A stretch of DNA of 64,000 nucleotides from assembly GCA_030765055.1 (NCBI GenBank), contig JAUKNK010000331.1:124001-188000 (forward strand), in the 5' to 3' direction. Both the position numbers and the translations under genes were made by a program. The notes under the pieces are model-generated. The model had not been told where the DNA came from, ran no database searches, and saw only the letters and a list, made by a program, of their open reading frames with translations. The number at the start of each line of letters is the position of its first letter. The stretch's first letter is position 1. Below are positions 32,150-42,569 of the stretch, piece by piece. This DNA is from Mantis religiosa. Its lineage: Eukaryota; Arthropoda; Insecta; Mantodea; Mantidae.

Positions 32150-33782
32150 GAAGGTCCTGCGGTTCAACGGAGAAGAGGTTATACTCCGTCAACCAGAAGA
32201 GCGCCTTGGAATCTGCAGGGCTATCTTGAACGAAGACGTGGTTGTCCCCGCGAGGAGCGAGGTGGTGGTGACGGCGCGACTGGAAGGCCAGAGAACCAGG
32301 AACATGATGCTGGACCAGAAGACGCCTGTACAAGAACTATGTGTAGCCAGGGCATTGCTGCCGTGCCGAGAGGAGGTGCCAGTGAGACTGCTAAATCCAA
32401 CGGACACCGATCACGACGTCCAGGCCGGGACGGAGTTGGGAACGTGCGAGCCCGTGATAAGAGTAACAGCAATCGACAAGACACAGGAGCCGGTGCCGAC
32501 GCAACACCTGGGGCTCCGGCTAGAAGACTTACTGGAAAGGGCGGCCGACCACCTAACCACAGAGCAGCTGGAGAAAGTTCGGCAACTGCTGAGACCATAC
32601 CAGCGTGTCTTCAGCCAAGGTGATAGTGACTACGGCCGCACGGACAAAGTGCTTCACCGCATCGACACCGGGGACGCCCGGTCTATTCGGCAACCACCTA
32701 GACGCGTTCCGCTGGCGAAGCAAGGGGCGTTACGAGACATGCCGGAGCACATGAGATCCAGGGAAGTGATTGAAGAGTCTGACAGCCCTTGGTGTTCCTC
32801 TGTAGTCTTGGTGACAAAGAAGAACGGCGAGCTGTGCTTTTGCGTAGACTACAGGAAGTTGAACGCTTTCACCCGGAAGGACTGTTTCCCCTTACCCCGG
32901 ATTGACGACACCCTGGACACGCTAGCTGGTGCACAGTGGTTCGCGACCCTGGACCTGAAGTCGGACTACTGGCAGGTAGCTCTAGACCCGAAGGACAAGG
33001 AGAAGACCGCATTCTCGACAGGCCAAGGGCTCTGGCAGTTCACAGTTATACCCTTTGGCCTCTGCAAAGCACCAGCTACCTTCCAACGCCTCATGGAGTC
33101 AGTGATGAGAGGACTGACTTACGACGCCTGCCTGCTATACCAGGACGACATCATCATCGTCGGTGAAACTTTTGAAGACCATCTAAAGAATCTGAGTAAA
33201 GTGCTACAGAGACTGCAGGCGACCAACTTGAAGCTGAATGCGAAGCTGAATGCGAAGAAGTGCCAGCTCTTCCGCAAGGAAGTTAACTACTTGGGCCACA
33301 TAGTCTCAGCAACCGGAGTGGCCACAGACCCGGAGAAGACACAGGCTGTGAGAAATTGGTCTCGCCCAAAGGATAAGAAAGAGATGCGCAGTTTCATGGG
33401 TGTGCAGTTATTACCGATGGAAGCGGAAGTGAAACAGCCCGCGACCGAGTATGTGGAGAACCTGGTGGACCATCTCCACGACATGCACGAGATGGCTCGC
33501 CAGAACATCCAGAAGGCGAGCGACCGCATGAAGACCCGGTATGACAGGCAAGCCAACAGCCAAGGGTTCCAGCAAGGTGACCTGGTCTGGTTGTACCATC
33601 CTACCCGGTCCAAGGGATGCTGCCCGAAGCTCCAGCAGCTATGGCAAGGACCGTACCGGGTGGTGAAGAGGATAAATGACGTGGTCTACCGCATCCAGAA
33701 GGTTCCCCGAGGGAAGATGCTGGTGGTACACCTGGATCGCCTGGCATGCTACGATGGTGCTGTTCGGGACGATCAGCTTTGA
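32150..33782 (+). pseudogene. Gypsy pol: RT joined to integrase C-terminus
   Basis: From about 32226 the frame shows the linker (NEDVVVPARSEVVV), RT fingers (IEESDSPWCSSVVLVTKKNG), palm (CVDYRKLNAFTRKDCFPLPR, then ATLDLKSDYWQVAL) and the active-site block LLYQDDIIIV (usually YLDD/YIDD). It ends abruptly after KKEMRSFMG near 33395. The next residues match the integrase C-terminus (YVENLVDHLHDMHEMARQNI to MLVVHLDRLACYDGA). The RT connection, RNase H and the zinc-binding and DDE core of integrase are deleted in frame. The copy therefore cannot transpose by itself. A six-residue repeat (LNAKLNAK) marks a local duplication. Confidence 0.9.
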
Positions 33783-33793
33783 AGAGGGAGCAG
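33778..33793 (+). other. polypurine tract
   Basis: TTTGAAGAGGGAGCAG lies immediately before the TGTCACCC start of the second LTR. Confidence 0.75.
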
Positions 33794-34296
33794 TGTCACC
33801 CGAACGTTGGAACTCCCGATAGAACCAGCCGGCAGTAGGGCCAGACGGGAAGCATTCAGGCCACGCCTGCCAATTTATCTCGTGTCAATAACTGAAGGGA
33901 TAATTAGGAGAGCGGCACGAGCCCTGTATTGTCTCTTTCCCCTTCCACCAGACGTCTGGAAACCTCGGGATAATTGTGCGCGCCACGAACCTTCCAGAAA
34001 CGGCGATCTTCCCTATATAAGGCCTGCAGTTGGCGAGTTAGTTCAGTTCTTGGCGAGCAGCCGTGAGGAGCGCCGAGTGAGTGGACGGACTGGAAGATGG
34101 TGTACGTGTATCAGAGGAGTTTTACGTAACTGTGAGCGTGCAACGGACCTGTGATGGACGAACTGGTGGATTGTAATTGTGTGCGCTAAGTAATTCTATG
34201 TAATCGGCAAGTGTTACAACTGTAATTCAGTGGAAATAAAGAACATTTTGAGTTTGTGCAACTGGACTTTTAATTTCACGAACCCACAAAGTCACA
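33794..34296 (+). repeat. 3' LTR
   Basis: Starts TGTCACCC, ends GTCACA, and matches the 5' LTR with scattered substitutions and a 2 bp indel near the end. TATATAA is at 34014-34020. Confidence 0.92.
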
Positions 34297-34700
34297 ATAT
34301 TCATGTGAATAGAAGTAACACAAGAGCTCATCAAAACAGTGTAATAAACCTAGGAATCACTTTTTTTAATAAACTGCCTATAGTCAATAAAACCACTTCA
34401 GCATTTAAAAAGTCAGTTTTGGCATACTTGTTAGATCACTGTTTTTATTCTGTTACTGAATTTATGAAAAGTTTATAATATTGTTACATTTTTGAATTGA
34501 TTGTGTATATTATAAAATTCTTGAGATATCTTTATAAAACATTATTTTGTACGAACAGACTTGTCCTTATTGGATGTGACTTGTTAATTTACAAGTATAG
34601 TTAATTGTACTGTAAATTCACAATTTAACGTGTTTTATATCATAGTACTCATGTACAATGTATGATTTACAAGATGAATAAATTATCTATCTATCTATAA
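34297..34700 (+). pseudogene. CR1-like element, C-terminus of ORF2 and 3' end
   Basis: NIHVNRSNTRAHQNSVINLG, FNKLP and TSAFKKSVLAYLLDHCFYS continue the protein cut at 30088. A stop at 34476-34478 is followed by about 200 bases of untranslated sequence and a terminal TATCTATCTATCT repeat, a typical CR1-like 3' end. Confidence 0.85.
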
Positions 34701-34789
34701 TAATAGGAAATGTGCATTCGAGTGAAATGCCAACATTGATAATAATGTCATCTGCTCAGGATAAAGTATGTGAGTAGTGGAATCATTTC

Positions 34790-35165
34790 TTAAGCTGTGG
34801 AAGGGGAATCATGATATAGAACGAGAAATTCACTTATTAAACAGTGTCCAAGGTCCAGCTGCATTATCCATGTGGGAAAATGTCTTCTAAAAGAAACATG
34901 AAAGAAAATTGTTTAATTTCAGCACTACCTCTGAAGAAAACCCAAATTTCAAGTTCATCAAGATACAGACAGAGACGTACCTATCACCTCCTAGGAGTTC
35001 ACCAAACCGATGTCCATTAGTCGACAACAGCTGATGATGTTGGGAAGATCCTAACAAAGGGCGTTCTAGGTAAATACTAGCAATAAGTGGAGCATTGAGT
35101 ATTAGTTCGACTCAAAATTATATTAATTTTGTGCTCCATTGTATCATAGCCCTTACACAATGGAA
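34790..35165 (+). pseudogene. PLE family F 3' fragment
   Basis: The frame HDIEREIHLLNSVQGPAALS, then MWENVF, then NFSTTSEENPNFKFIKI corresponds to the end of PLE GIY-YIG proteins. A stop interrupts it and the RT is missing. The 3' region has CTGATGA at 35031-35037 followed by a stem II-like inverted repeat, but the GAAAC and GTC parts are decayed. Confidence 0.7.
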
Positions 35166-35189
35166 TCATTTGTTTTGTTTACATTAACT

Positions 35190-36260
35190 TGAAAATTGTG
35201 TCTTAACAAAAACATGGAATTAACTCGTGAAAATGTTCATACAGTGATTTATTACGATTTTTGACATGCATTATCAAGACAAAAGTGCATCGATTAACTA
35301 ACTTCTACATTTGGCGATGCAGCTCCATCCTTAGCCACTGTGAAATGCTGCTATAACGAATTTAATCATGGCTGCTGTTCACTCAATGATGAAGTTCGTG
35401 AAGGTCATCCAAAATCAGTTGATGTGACAGAAAACATTGATGCTATCCAAAAACAAATAATGCAATACTGTCGTACAACATATTGTGAGATTGAGGCAAC
35501 CCTAGGCATTAGTTCCACCGCATATATAAAATAATGCATGATCATTTAGCCATAAAAAAGTTTTGCTCTTGTTGGATCCAATATAATTTGGCGCAATCTC
35601 AAAAAGATGCAAGTGTTGATTGATGCACAAAAATGCTCAAGAAATACAGTGGCAGTGCCTCAAAAGACCTATATAAGATTTTAACAGGTGATGAATCATG
35701 GATCTATGCATATGAGCTGGAATGTAAACAGCAGTTGACTGTATGGGTGTTTCAAGATGAAGCAAATCCAACAAAAGTTGTTCGTTACTTTTTAAGCAAA
35801 ACTGGCCATGTGGCAACAGTCAGTGCCTTTAGAGGAATGTAAAATAGTCAATGTGGAATGATACACAACCATTTGTTTGCTAGAAGTCTTCAGTGAACTA
35901 AGGAAAACCAACAAGAACTGTAGGATCATTCTTCATAAAGATAATGCGAGTGCACACACATCTCGCCTAATTTGAATGCTCAAAAAATTGAACTGAGTCA
36001 ACTGCCATACAGTTCTAATTAGGCACCCAATGACTTCTTTTTGTTCTCAAACATCAAGAATAAATTGCAAGGACAGTCATTTTCGTCGGCAGAAGAAGCC
36101 GTTGATGCCTTCAGAAACCATGTTTTGGAGGTGTCTCAAGAAGATTGGAAAGTGTATTGATCACAAAGGAGAATATTTTGAAAAACAGTAAAGCAGCTTT
36201 CAAGGAGAAATAATTTTGTTTTAATTATTAGGCTCAAAATTTAAATAGTGTCCCTCATAT
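35190..36260 (+). pseudogene. mariner transposase, 5'-damaged copy
   Basis: Read across several frames: MELTRENVHTVIYYDF, LTSTFGDAAPS, EVREGHPKSVDVTENIDAIQ (helix-turn-helix part), GDESWIYAYELE (first catalytic Asp block), FQDEANPTKVV, LHKDNASAHTS (second, with Lys before Asp) and APNDFFLF (third). It closes with a frame ending GEYFEKQ near 36210. Stops and frameshifts are common. A right terminal motif (ATAGTGTCCCTCATATA) is present near 36245, but no matching left terminus was found. The style is that of the irritans/mellifera-type mariners. Confidence 0.85.
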
Positions 36261-36957
36261 ATGCCAGGGAGATTTTCAAATTATCACTGTACTGTTTAAC
36301 TTGTTGGTCAACAACTTGTATTACAATGTGCAGAGAGGGAACTTAGCACTTATATCTTTAGTACATGTTTTGTGCTTGTCGACTAATATGCTTAATCCAG
36401 AAGAGAGGGATGAGGAGTTACAGCAGAGCAGAGGACAGGGCATCTGTATGAATGTTTCTGATGACAGCTTGTAGAGTTGGTGCAACGAAAGTTAGCCAAT
36501 GCCAGATGTGCAGTATACTATCTTCATACTGTTACACCTGTTGCAGGCAAAGTGTCTGTTTTATGGACTTCAGTATCCAACTATGTCTTGAGGTGCGCAT
36601 ATTGCAATGAATGAGAAGATTACGGAGCAGATTTATTGTTTTGTGATTTGATTAGGTAATGTTTTATTTATTGGTTTAGCATATATTATTTAGCTATCAC
36701 TCTGCTAATATCAAGATTGGGAAGTGCTAAAACTTGTGGCCTTCAATTGAGAGTGAGGCAACCCAACTTTATGCCAGTAGTACCGAAGTTTCACCCAGCT
36801 CCAGGTAGCAAGCTTTCATTGCATTACCTGTACAATCAACTTCTCTTACATTCTACAAGCTTGTATAGTCCCTCTCGGATTTAAGACTGCTCCCATTCTG
36901 GGTGACAGAGATTGAAAACAGCACTTTTCTTCAAGCTGTGCAACCCTAAGACTCATA
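36261..36957. other. no recognisable gene
   Basis: No supported coding frame or repeat. The segment ends where the CR1-like element begins. Confidence 0.45.
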
Positions 36958-37130
36958 TTCATATTGTAATATTGTAATATTTATTTGTGTACTAAGCTAT
37001 TACAATTGTTGAGCTGATCACCAGTATTTGGCCCAGGCCATTAATTGGTGAGCAGTCCGTTGAATTACAAAATGTGTAGTACACTACTTACATTTCTATT
37101 ACTACTACCATTACTACTATTGCTTACACA

Positions 37131-39416
37131 CTATTGTTCATTTCCTTTTTTCACAGTCCACTTCCATTTATTTTTCACTTTATCTAAGAACTGACCTACA
37201 TTCTTGAGATTTTTATCTATAATTTTACATATATCAGGACTTCGCTTAATTTTTCTCCAGATGTATTCTTTTCGCCAAATCTCTGTTTCCCTGCATTCAA
37301 AAAGTATATGTTCCACATCTTCCTTACCCCCACACAATGGGCACTTGTCTTGCACAAACCCATTCCGCTGCCCTTTTAGCCTCCACACTCCTGCTCTCAG
37401 CCATGCTATCCCCTTCCTTACTTCATTAATGGTTTTATCTATATACTGCTCCCTTCCCCAGCCACTTTTTAACTCAACATAATATACCAATGACCTCTTT
37501 TCACCTAACTGGCTGAACAGTTTTTGAATCTCTATATCTTCAAATCTTTTTCTAACACCCTTCCAGAAACCTTTATAATTTCTCTCTCTTTTTCTCCAAA
37601 TATCCCCTAAGCCATTATTTTCTAAATTGTTTTGTAGAGTGCTTGCCCAGCCCGAGGTTTGCAGACTTGCTTCTTGATATTTTAAACATTGTTGCAATAA
37701 TCTGCCTTCATCTAAATTCAAGATCCTATGCCAGTATTTCAAGGCTCTTTCCATTATTAACCCTTTCCTTGTTACTCTCCCCATTTCAATTTGAGCAACT
37801 TCGTTTGCTGTTGCCATTGGCAGCCCCAAAACTTCCTTACAGAACATCCTGTGTATCTGATCCACAACTTCCCACCCATTCTCAAGCCCCCATATTTCAA
37901 TGCCATATAGCATTCTGGCATCGACTACAGAACTATATACTCTTTCCAACCATTTCATCTCCATCTCCGGCATTTTATATAGACACCCTCTCACAGCCAT
38001 CATTGCTGCTTTCCCTTTTGCCAGTGCTGATTTCTTTTGTTTTTCCCATTTACCTCCTGCATCTAATTTTAATCCTAAGTAAGTACAGTCACGCACTACT
38101 TTGTATTCAGCTTCTCCCTTCTTCCACTTTTCATATTTACTCAATTTAGTTCCTTTTTTAAATACTACAATTTGAGTTTTTTCGCTGTTTACCTTTAAGC
38201 CCCACTCTGAACAGTATTTCTCCACCTCTTGCAAAGATATTTTTAACCCATTAACAGTAATGGACATTATTACCAAATCGTCTGCAAAAAGTAAACCTGG
38301 GACTTGTAAGTTGTTTATTACTGGCATGAGACTATTATTCTTATTTATATTTTGTAATACATCATCAATAAATAAATTAAATAAAATTGGACTTAGCTTG
38401 CACCCTTGCCTTAGTCCTTTTCCCTCCAGTTGTATTTCTTTAGTTAGTGCCCCTTCTTCATATTTTATGCAAAATGTATTTTCATTATACAATTCTTTTA
38501 GTATAGTTACCATTTGATTACTCACTCCTTTCATTAACAGTTTATACCACAACAGTTTCAGCTCTACCCGGTCGAAAGCTTTTTCCAAATCGATAAAAGC
38601 CATATATAATTTACCTTTCTTATTTTTTAGGTATTTATCTACTAGTGTTTTTATGATGAATACATTATCAACTGTCCGCCTCCCCTTTCTGAAGCCCATT
38701 TGGAATTCTGAAAGAATATTATGCTCCTCTACCCAGACTTGCAGCCTTTCTGCCAAGATACCCGTATAAATTTTTCCCACATTCGATAACAGTGCTATGC
38801 CTCGGTAATTATTGGGTATATCCATATCCCCTTTACCTTTATAAATTGGCTGAATAATAGCTTTTTTCCAACTCTTAGGTGTATACCCTTTGGATTTCAT
38901 TGAGTTGAACAATGATGTTATAACTTTAACTCGGTTCACGTCTTTGCTCCATTCCCTAATGAACTCTCCGGGTATACCATCTATACCTGGTGCTTTGTTC
39001 CTTTTAATTTTTTTAATTTGATTCATTACTTCTTCATCTGTTATGACACTGTCCAAGATTTCATTGAAATTATTTACTATTTCTGGGATTACCCTCCCTA
39101 CACTAAAGCTTTCAAATGTATATAAAGTTGCAAAATACTCTAACCATTCTTCTTGAGTTATGTTAGATTTGACAATATATTTTTTGTATAATGTCTTAAT
39201 ACCTTTCCATATTTTACTTACATTATTTTCAGTAATAGTACTGAGTAGTTTGCTGGCATTTCTTTTCCTCCATTGAGATTTTTTATTTTCCAGCAACTTA
39301 TTATAATAATATTTGCTTAGCAGATATTGTTCTTTCAGTTTGATATTCCCTGATTCTCTCCATTTTACCAACTCCGCTTTTACAATACCTTTATTTATTT
39401 TACACTCCTCATCAAA
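37131..39416 (-). pseudogene. ORF2, second part: reverse transcriptase and C-terminal Cys-His motif
   Basis: After the TAG at 39417-39419 the same frame runs to 37131. It encodes KAPGIDGIPGEFIREW, then IIQPIYKGKGDMDIPNNYRG, FQMGFRKGRRTVDNVFI, AFIDLEKAFDRV (motif A), GLRQGCKLSPILFNLFIDDV and the catalytic LLFADDLVIM. The thumb follows, and a C-terminal CPLCGGKEDVEHILFEC (C-x2-C-x7-H-x4-C) as in CR1/L2-type elements. It would synthesise element cDNA at the nicked target. The catalytic residues are all present. The only break relative to the endonuclease is the in-frame TAG, so the copy is recent or the stop is a late mutation. Confidence 0.9.
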
Positions 39417-39419
39417 CTA

Positions 39420-40475
39420 TGTGTCACTTTCAATAATTTGCCTGTTTCTAACTTTCATCTGTTCCCCTGCCCATTGCAATATGAAATTTAAGATATTCAT
39501 CGCCTTTTCAATTTCAAAGGTTTCTGAATTATATAGTACCCCATACTGACATATTTTCCCTCGCTCGGAATTTAAAAGATTTTCAAAGTTTGCCTTATAC
39601 TCTTCCTTCCACCTATATCTAACATGTTCTCTATTTGCTGTTATTTTCTCCCTTATTTTGTCAGCTTCCACATTTTGAGATTTGATTTTAATACATGTTA
39701 GTAATGGGAAATGGCCACTATTGGTACTTATGTTAGACACCTTAAAATTAGTCACTATATGTCTAATATTATTGGACCAGAAAACAAAATCAATTACACT
39801 CTGGCCATTTGCATTTATGAAGGTGTATTCCCCCTGCTCATCTTCACCGTATTTCCCATTAAGAATGTCAAGCGCATTTATTTCACAAAATTCAATGAGT
39901 TTTTCACTTCCTCTCTCGACGATCTTGTCCTTGCTACGTCTATCATCATTGTTCCCTATTAGGTTATTATTTTCCCAATCATGTGTTAGATTTGCGCCAC
40001 TTTCCCCAATTCTTATATTTAGATCTCCCATTATTATAATCTCAATGTTAATGTATTTATCCCTTAACCTCTCAATGTCTTTGTCTAACAGATAAAATAT
40101 TTCGGGATTATGAAACTGTGAGGAGGCTGGCGGGTTATACACTATACCTAAACATATCATGCTGTCATCTAGCTCCTTATCTTCTATTACAACCCAAAGC
40201 ACTTCTTTATGCCTGGACCATGATTCTTTCATTGTTTTACACAGAGACTTCCTAATAAAGAAACCTAGGCCTCCAGATAGTCTCCCTTTCTTTGCATAGG
40301 CTTCTCCCTTTCTTCCTACGTAACTAAAACCCCGTATGTCAATGACCTCATCTTTCAACCATGTTTCAACCACTGCTAAATAATCCAGCATCCCCAAAAA
40401 GTGCTGTAAGATTCCCGTATTAATTTTATTTTTTATTCCCTCACAGTTCCAAAATCCTATTTTCCTGACTGACTG
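39420..40475 (-). CDS. ORF2, first part: AP endonuclease
   Basis: Open in frame from just after the ORF1 stop (40476) to TAG at 39417. The product starts RKIGFWNCEGIKNKINTG (Asn block) and shows LAVVETWL (catalytic Glu), LGFFIRK, MICLGIVYNPP, IIIMGDLNIRIG (Asp/Asn) and SVIDFVFWS. The last block is NSGHFPL, where SDH-type enzymes have Asp before His, so one active-site Asp is Gly. It is expected to cut target DNA for target-primed reverse transcription. There is no obvious Met at its start, so expression probably depends on ORF1. Confidence 0.88.
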
Positions 40476-40481
40476 CTATTG
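40470..40481 (-). promoter_or_regulatory. candidate stop-codon readthrough site between ORF1 and ORF2
   Basis: On the minus strand the codons are CAA TAG CAG TCA. ORF1 and ORF2 are in the same frame across this single stop. UAG followed by CARYYA is the classical leaky context known from plant virus replicase readthrough, and CAG UCA fits it exactly. Function here is inferred. Confidence 0.5.
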
Positions 40482-41906
40482 TGAACCCGTTCTGCCCCTT
40501 GACCATACATACTTTTCCAATGTCTTTTTGCTTCTCAGCTGAATTCCTTCAACAGCTGAGGATCGTTTGTCTTTGTTTATCACCATTATACTTCCATGCG
40601 GCGAAGTTATAATATGTTGTTCTTCTCCCGCCTCTGCTTTACCACTCCTCCTGCCTTCACCACCTACCGCCCCCTCCTCCTCCTCTTCTTCTTCTTCTTC
40701 TTCTTCTTCTTCTTCTTCTTCTTCTTCTTCTTCTTCTTCTTCTTCTTCTTCTTCTTCTTCTTCTTCTTCTTCTTCTTCTTCTTCTTCTTCTTCTTCTTCT
40801 TCTTCTTCTTCTTCTTCTTCTTCTTCTTCTTCTTCTTCTTCTTCTTCTTCTTCTTCTTCTTCTTCTTCTTCTTCTTCACTACTACAAATGGTTTGTGTCC
40901 AGCTTCTTTCCCCTCTCTCCACCAGTCCACGTGCTGCCATAGTCTCCTCCCTCCTTGGTGACAGCCACTTTCTCCCGTCTGTTGTTACAGGTGTTGACGT
41001 CATCTTCCTGCTTTCCTCACTTCCCTTCTGTTCGATGGAGATTTGATTTCCTTTCGTCTTGTTTGATTCACTCAATGACGTATCCTCTGACGTGTTGGTT
41101 GTTACCACGTGATGTATTACATCATCTCTCTGTTGCGTGCCGGTGCCGGACTTTGACTCCCTCGTCCCTTCCTGTGTATGTGAAACTTGGCTGGATTTTT
41201 GCTGAGTTATTTCCTCCTGTGTAGGCTCCCTGCTCCATACATCCCTCTTGCTCGCATACGTTGCGTTTGCTCCTTCTATCCAGAGTTGCAAATTTCTGAT
41301 ATATGCTCGTTTACCCGCAGCTCTCGCTTCCATCATCCTTCGGATTGGATTTTGCTTCACGTGTCTTTGGGCTGGTGTTAAATCCTTATCTATGAAGATT
41401 TTTGTGCCTTTCAACATTTTAGCCCTTCCCAGTATTTCGTAGATTAATTGAGTTGTAGAGAAATGTACAATAATTGGCCTTTCCCCCACATGTCTTCCTA
41501 CGCGGTAAGCCTCCACTATCTCCCAACCGTGTAGTTCTATTTGTAGTTTTTCTGTCAATATTTGGGACACTTCCTGCCATGGCCAAATACCTCTTCTCTC
41601 TTTCACTCCTATAAATACTAAATTTAGTCTTCTTCTCCGCTCATCTGCTCTTTCCAATTTCACTTTCAGTTCATCTACTTCCCCTCTTATACCTTGGATT
41701 TCTTTTCCTACTTCTTCTTTTATTTCCTTAGCTATTTTCTCCAGACTGTTGCCTATTCTTTGCTCCATCCCATCCATTTTATTTATTTTTTCCACCAGAT
41801 TCTCCAGAATAGTTTGTATTTCCTCTGGTCCAGGGTTCTGTTCGACTCCTCCTATCATTAATAACATTAGAATTATACATCCCAGTATTATGCCGCTAAC
41901 CTTCAT
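40476..41906 (-). CDS. ORF1 with 2A-like leader, coiled coil, RRM/CTD-like region and poly-Glu tract
   Basis: The protein starts with a hydrophobic stretch (MKVSGIILGCIILMLLMI) directly followed by GGVEQNPGP, a 2A-like motif (consensus D-V/I-E-x-N-P-G-P, with Gly for Asp here). A coiled coil (ILENLVEKINKMDGMEQRIG to VKLERADERRRR) follows. An L1-ORF1p-like part comes next: LNLVFIGVKE, VEAYRVG, RPIIVHFSTT and LKGTKIFIDKDLTPAQR. A Ser/Thr/Glu-rich region contains about 64 consecutive Glu (the GAA array). The ending is YVWSRGRTGSQ. The protein probably binds element RNA. Similar N-terminal 2A leaders have been reported in sea-urchin non-LTR elements, where they act as alternative signal sequences. 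Confidence 0.85.
   Translation of the reverse strand: MKVSGIILGCIILMLLMIGGVEQNPGPEEIQTILENLVEKINKMDGMEQRIGNSLEKIAKEIKEEVGKEIQGIRGEVDELKVKLERADERRRRLNLVFIGVKERRGIWPWQEVSQILTEKLQIELHGWEIVEAYRVGRHVGERPIIVHFSTTQLIYEILGRAKMLKGTKIFIDKDLTPAQRHVKQNPIRRMMEARAAGKRAYIRNLQLWIEGANATYASKRDVWSREPTQEEITQQKSSQVSHTQEGTRESKSGTGTQQRDDVIHHVVTTNTSEDTSLSESNKTKGNQISIEQKGSEESRKMTSTPVTTDGRKWLSPRREETMAARGLVERGERSWTQTICSSEEEEEEEEEEEEEEEEEEEEEEEEEEEEEEEEEEEEEEEEEEEEEEEEEEEEEEEEEEEEEEEEEEEEGAVGGEGRRSGKAEAGEEQHIITSPHGSIMVINKDKRSSAVEGIQLRSKKTLEKYVWSRGRTGSQ
40684..40876. repeat. (TTC)n microsatellite inside ORF1
   Basis: About 190 bases of TTC triplets, encoding poly-Glu on the minus strand in frame with ORF1. Plus-strand poly-Ser and poly-Phe frames are shadows. 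Confidence 0.97.
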
Positions 41907-42020
41907 AGATCTTCCTATTTCCTTTTTCTTGATTTTCCTCTGGTCAACGTTTCTTTATATTATCCATATTCACAGCACAGCCAGCACACCAAACTTTGTT
42001 ACCTAACCTCAAACAGCAGC

Positions 42021-42569
42021 AGCAACCGTAAAAATGATTAAGAAACAGCTGTGAAACTACCACAGAGATTTATAAAGTTGTAGGTACACTGTGGTTTGTT
42101 TAGCAGTTTATGGGACTCGCACATGTGCAAGAGAACATTTCTACGTCATGTAACATTTGCTCTATGCTGGTCCATGGCTTTACTTGGTCCTAGGTTTTTT
42201 ACTGTCTATGAATACCAAAAAGTTAGACAGCCTTTGGTTCAGACCAAGTTAGTCGGAAGATAGTCTAGACCAAAGTGATAACTATGAATAAGACCCTTAA
42301 ATATTAATAAATAATAATCATTAATAATAACAATATTTACTTTTTTAATGACACTGCCAATTGCCAGGATCACATCAGCACTGTCAGTATGTAAGCAGTC
42401 ACTTTTAAGTCATTAAAATACTACTGGGTTTGAACTCATGATCTTGGGATATCTAGACCAGTGACAATTACTTAATGCAAGTCACACACTGCCACCCCCT
42501 TGATTTCTATAACTGTACAATAGGACCTAGCAAAACTGATCGTTACATTACAACATAGCAAAACTGTTA
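42021..42569. other. no recognisable gene
   Basis: AT-rich sequence between the CR1-like 5' end and the tRNA-like repeat. Nothing supported. Confidence 0.45.

Larger units (their letters stand above)
30089..34296 (+). mobile_element. Gypsy LTR retrotransposon, internally deleted
   Basis: Two LTRs (501 and 503 bp) bound a shortened internal region. The target duplication is ATAT (30085-30088 and 34297-34300). A primer-binding site follows the first LTR and a purine tract precedes the second. Gag has an in-frame stop, the protease-to-RT stretch is frameshifted, and the RNase H and most of the integrase are deleted. The element is GC-rich compared with the AT-rich CR1 copy that hosts it. LTR differences at a number of sites indicate that it is not a fresh insertion. 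Confidence 0.93.
36958..42020 (-). mobile_element. near-complete CR1-like non-LTR element with a 2A-like leader
   Basis: About 5 kb on the minus strand: short 5' region, ORF1, ORF2 (endonuclease and RT) and a ~170 bp 3' region. It ends in tandem TATTGTAA units (36958-36985 on the plus strand), an 8 bp terminal repeat as in CR1 elements. All coding is in a single frame from 41906 to 37131 with only two TAG codons. No target duplication was recognised. Confidence 0.88.

Noticed and set aside
32221..32623. The extension of the Gypsy gag-protease frame past the protease
   Set aside because: Its composition and lack of motifs show that it is out of register. The true continuation is the overlapping frame with RT motifs.
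37204..39549. Several plus-strand frames opposite the CR1-like ORF2
   Set aside because: Antisense shadows of an unambiguous RT/endonuclease frame.
40567..41046. Plus-strand poly-Ser and poly-Phe frames
   Set aside because: Shadows of the TTC array inside the minus-strand ORF1.
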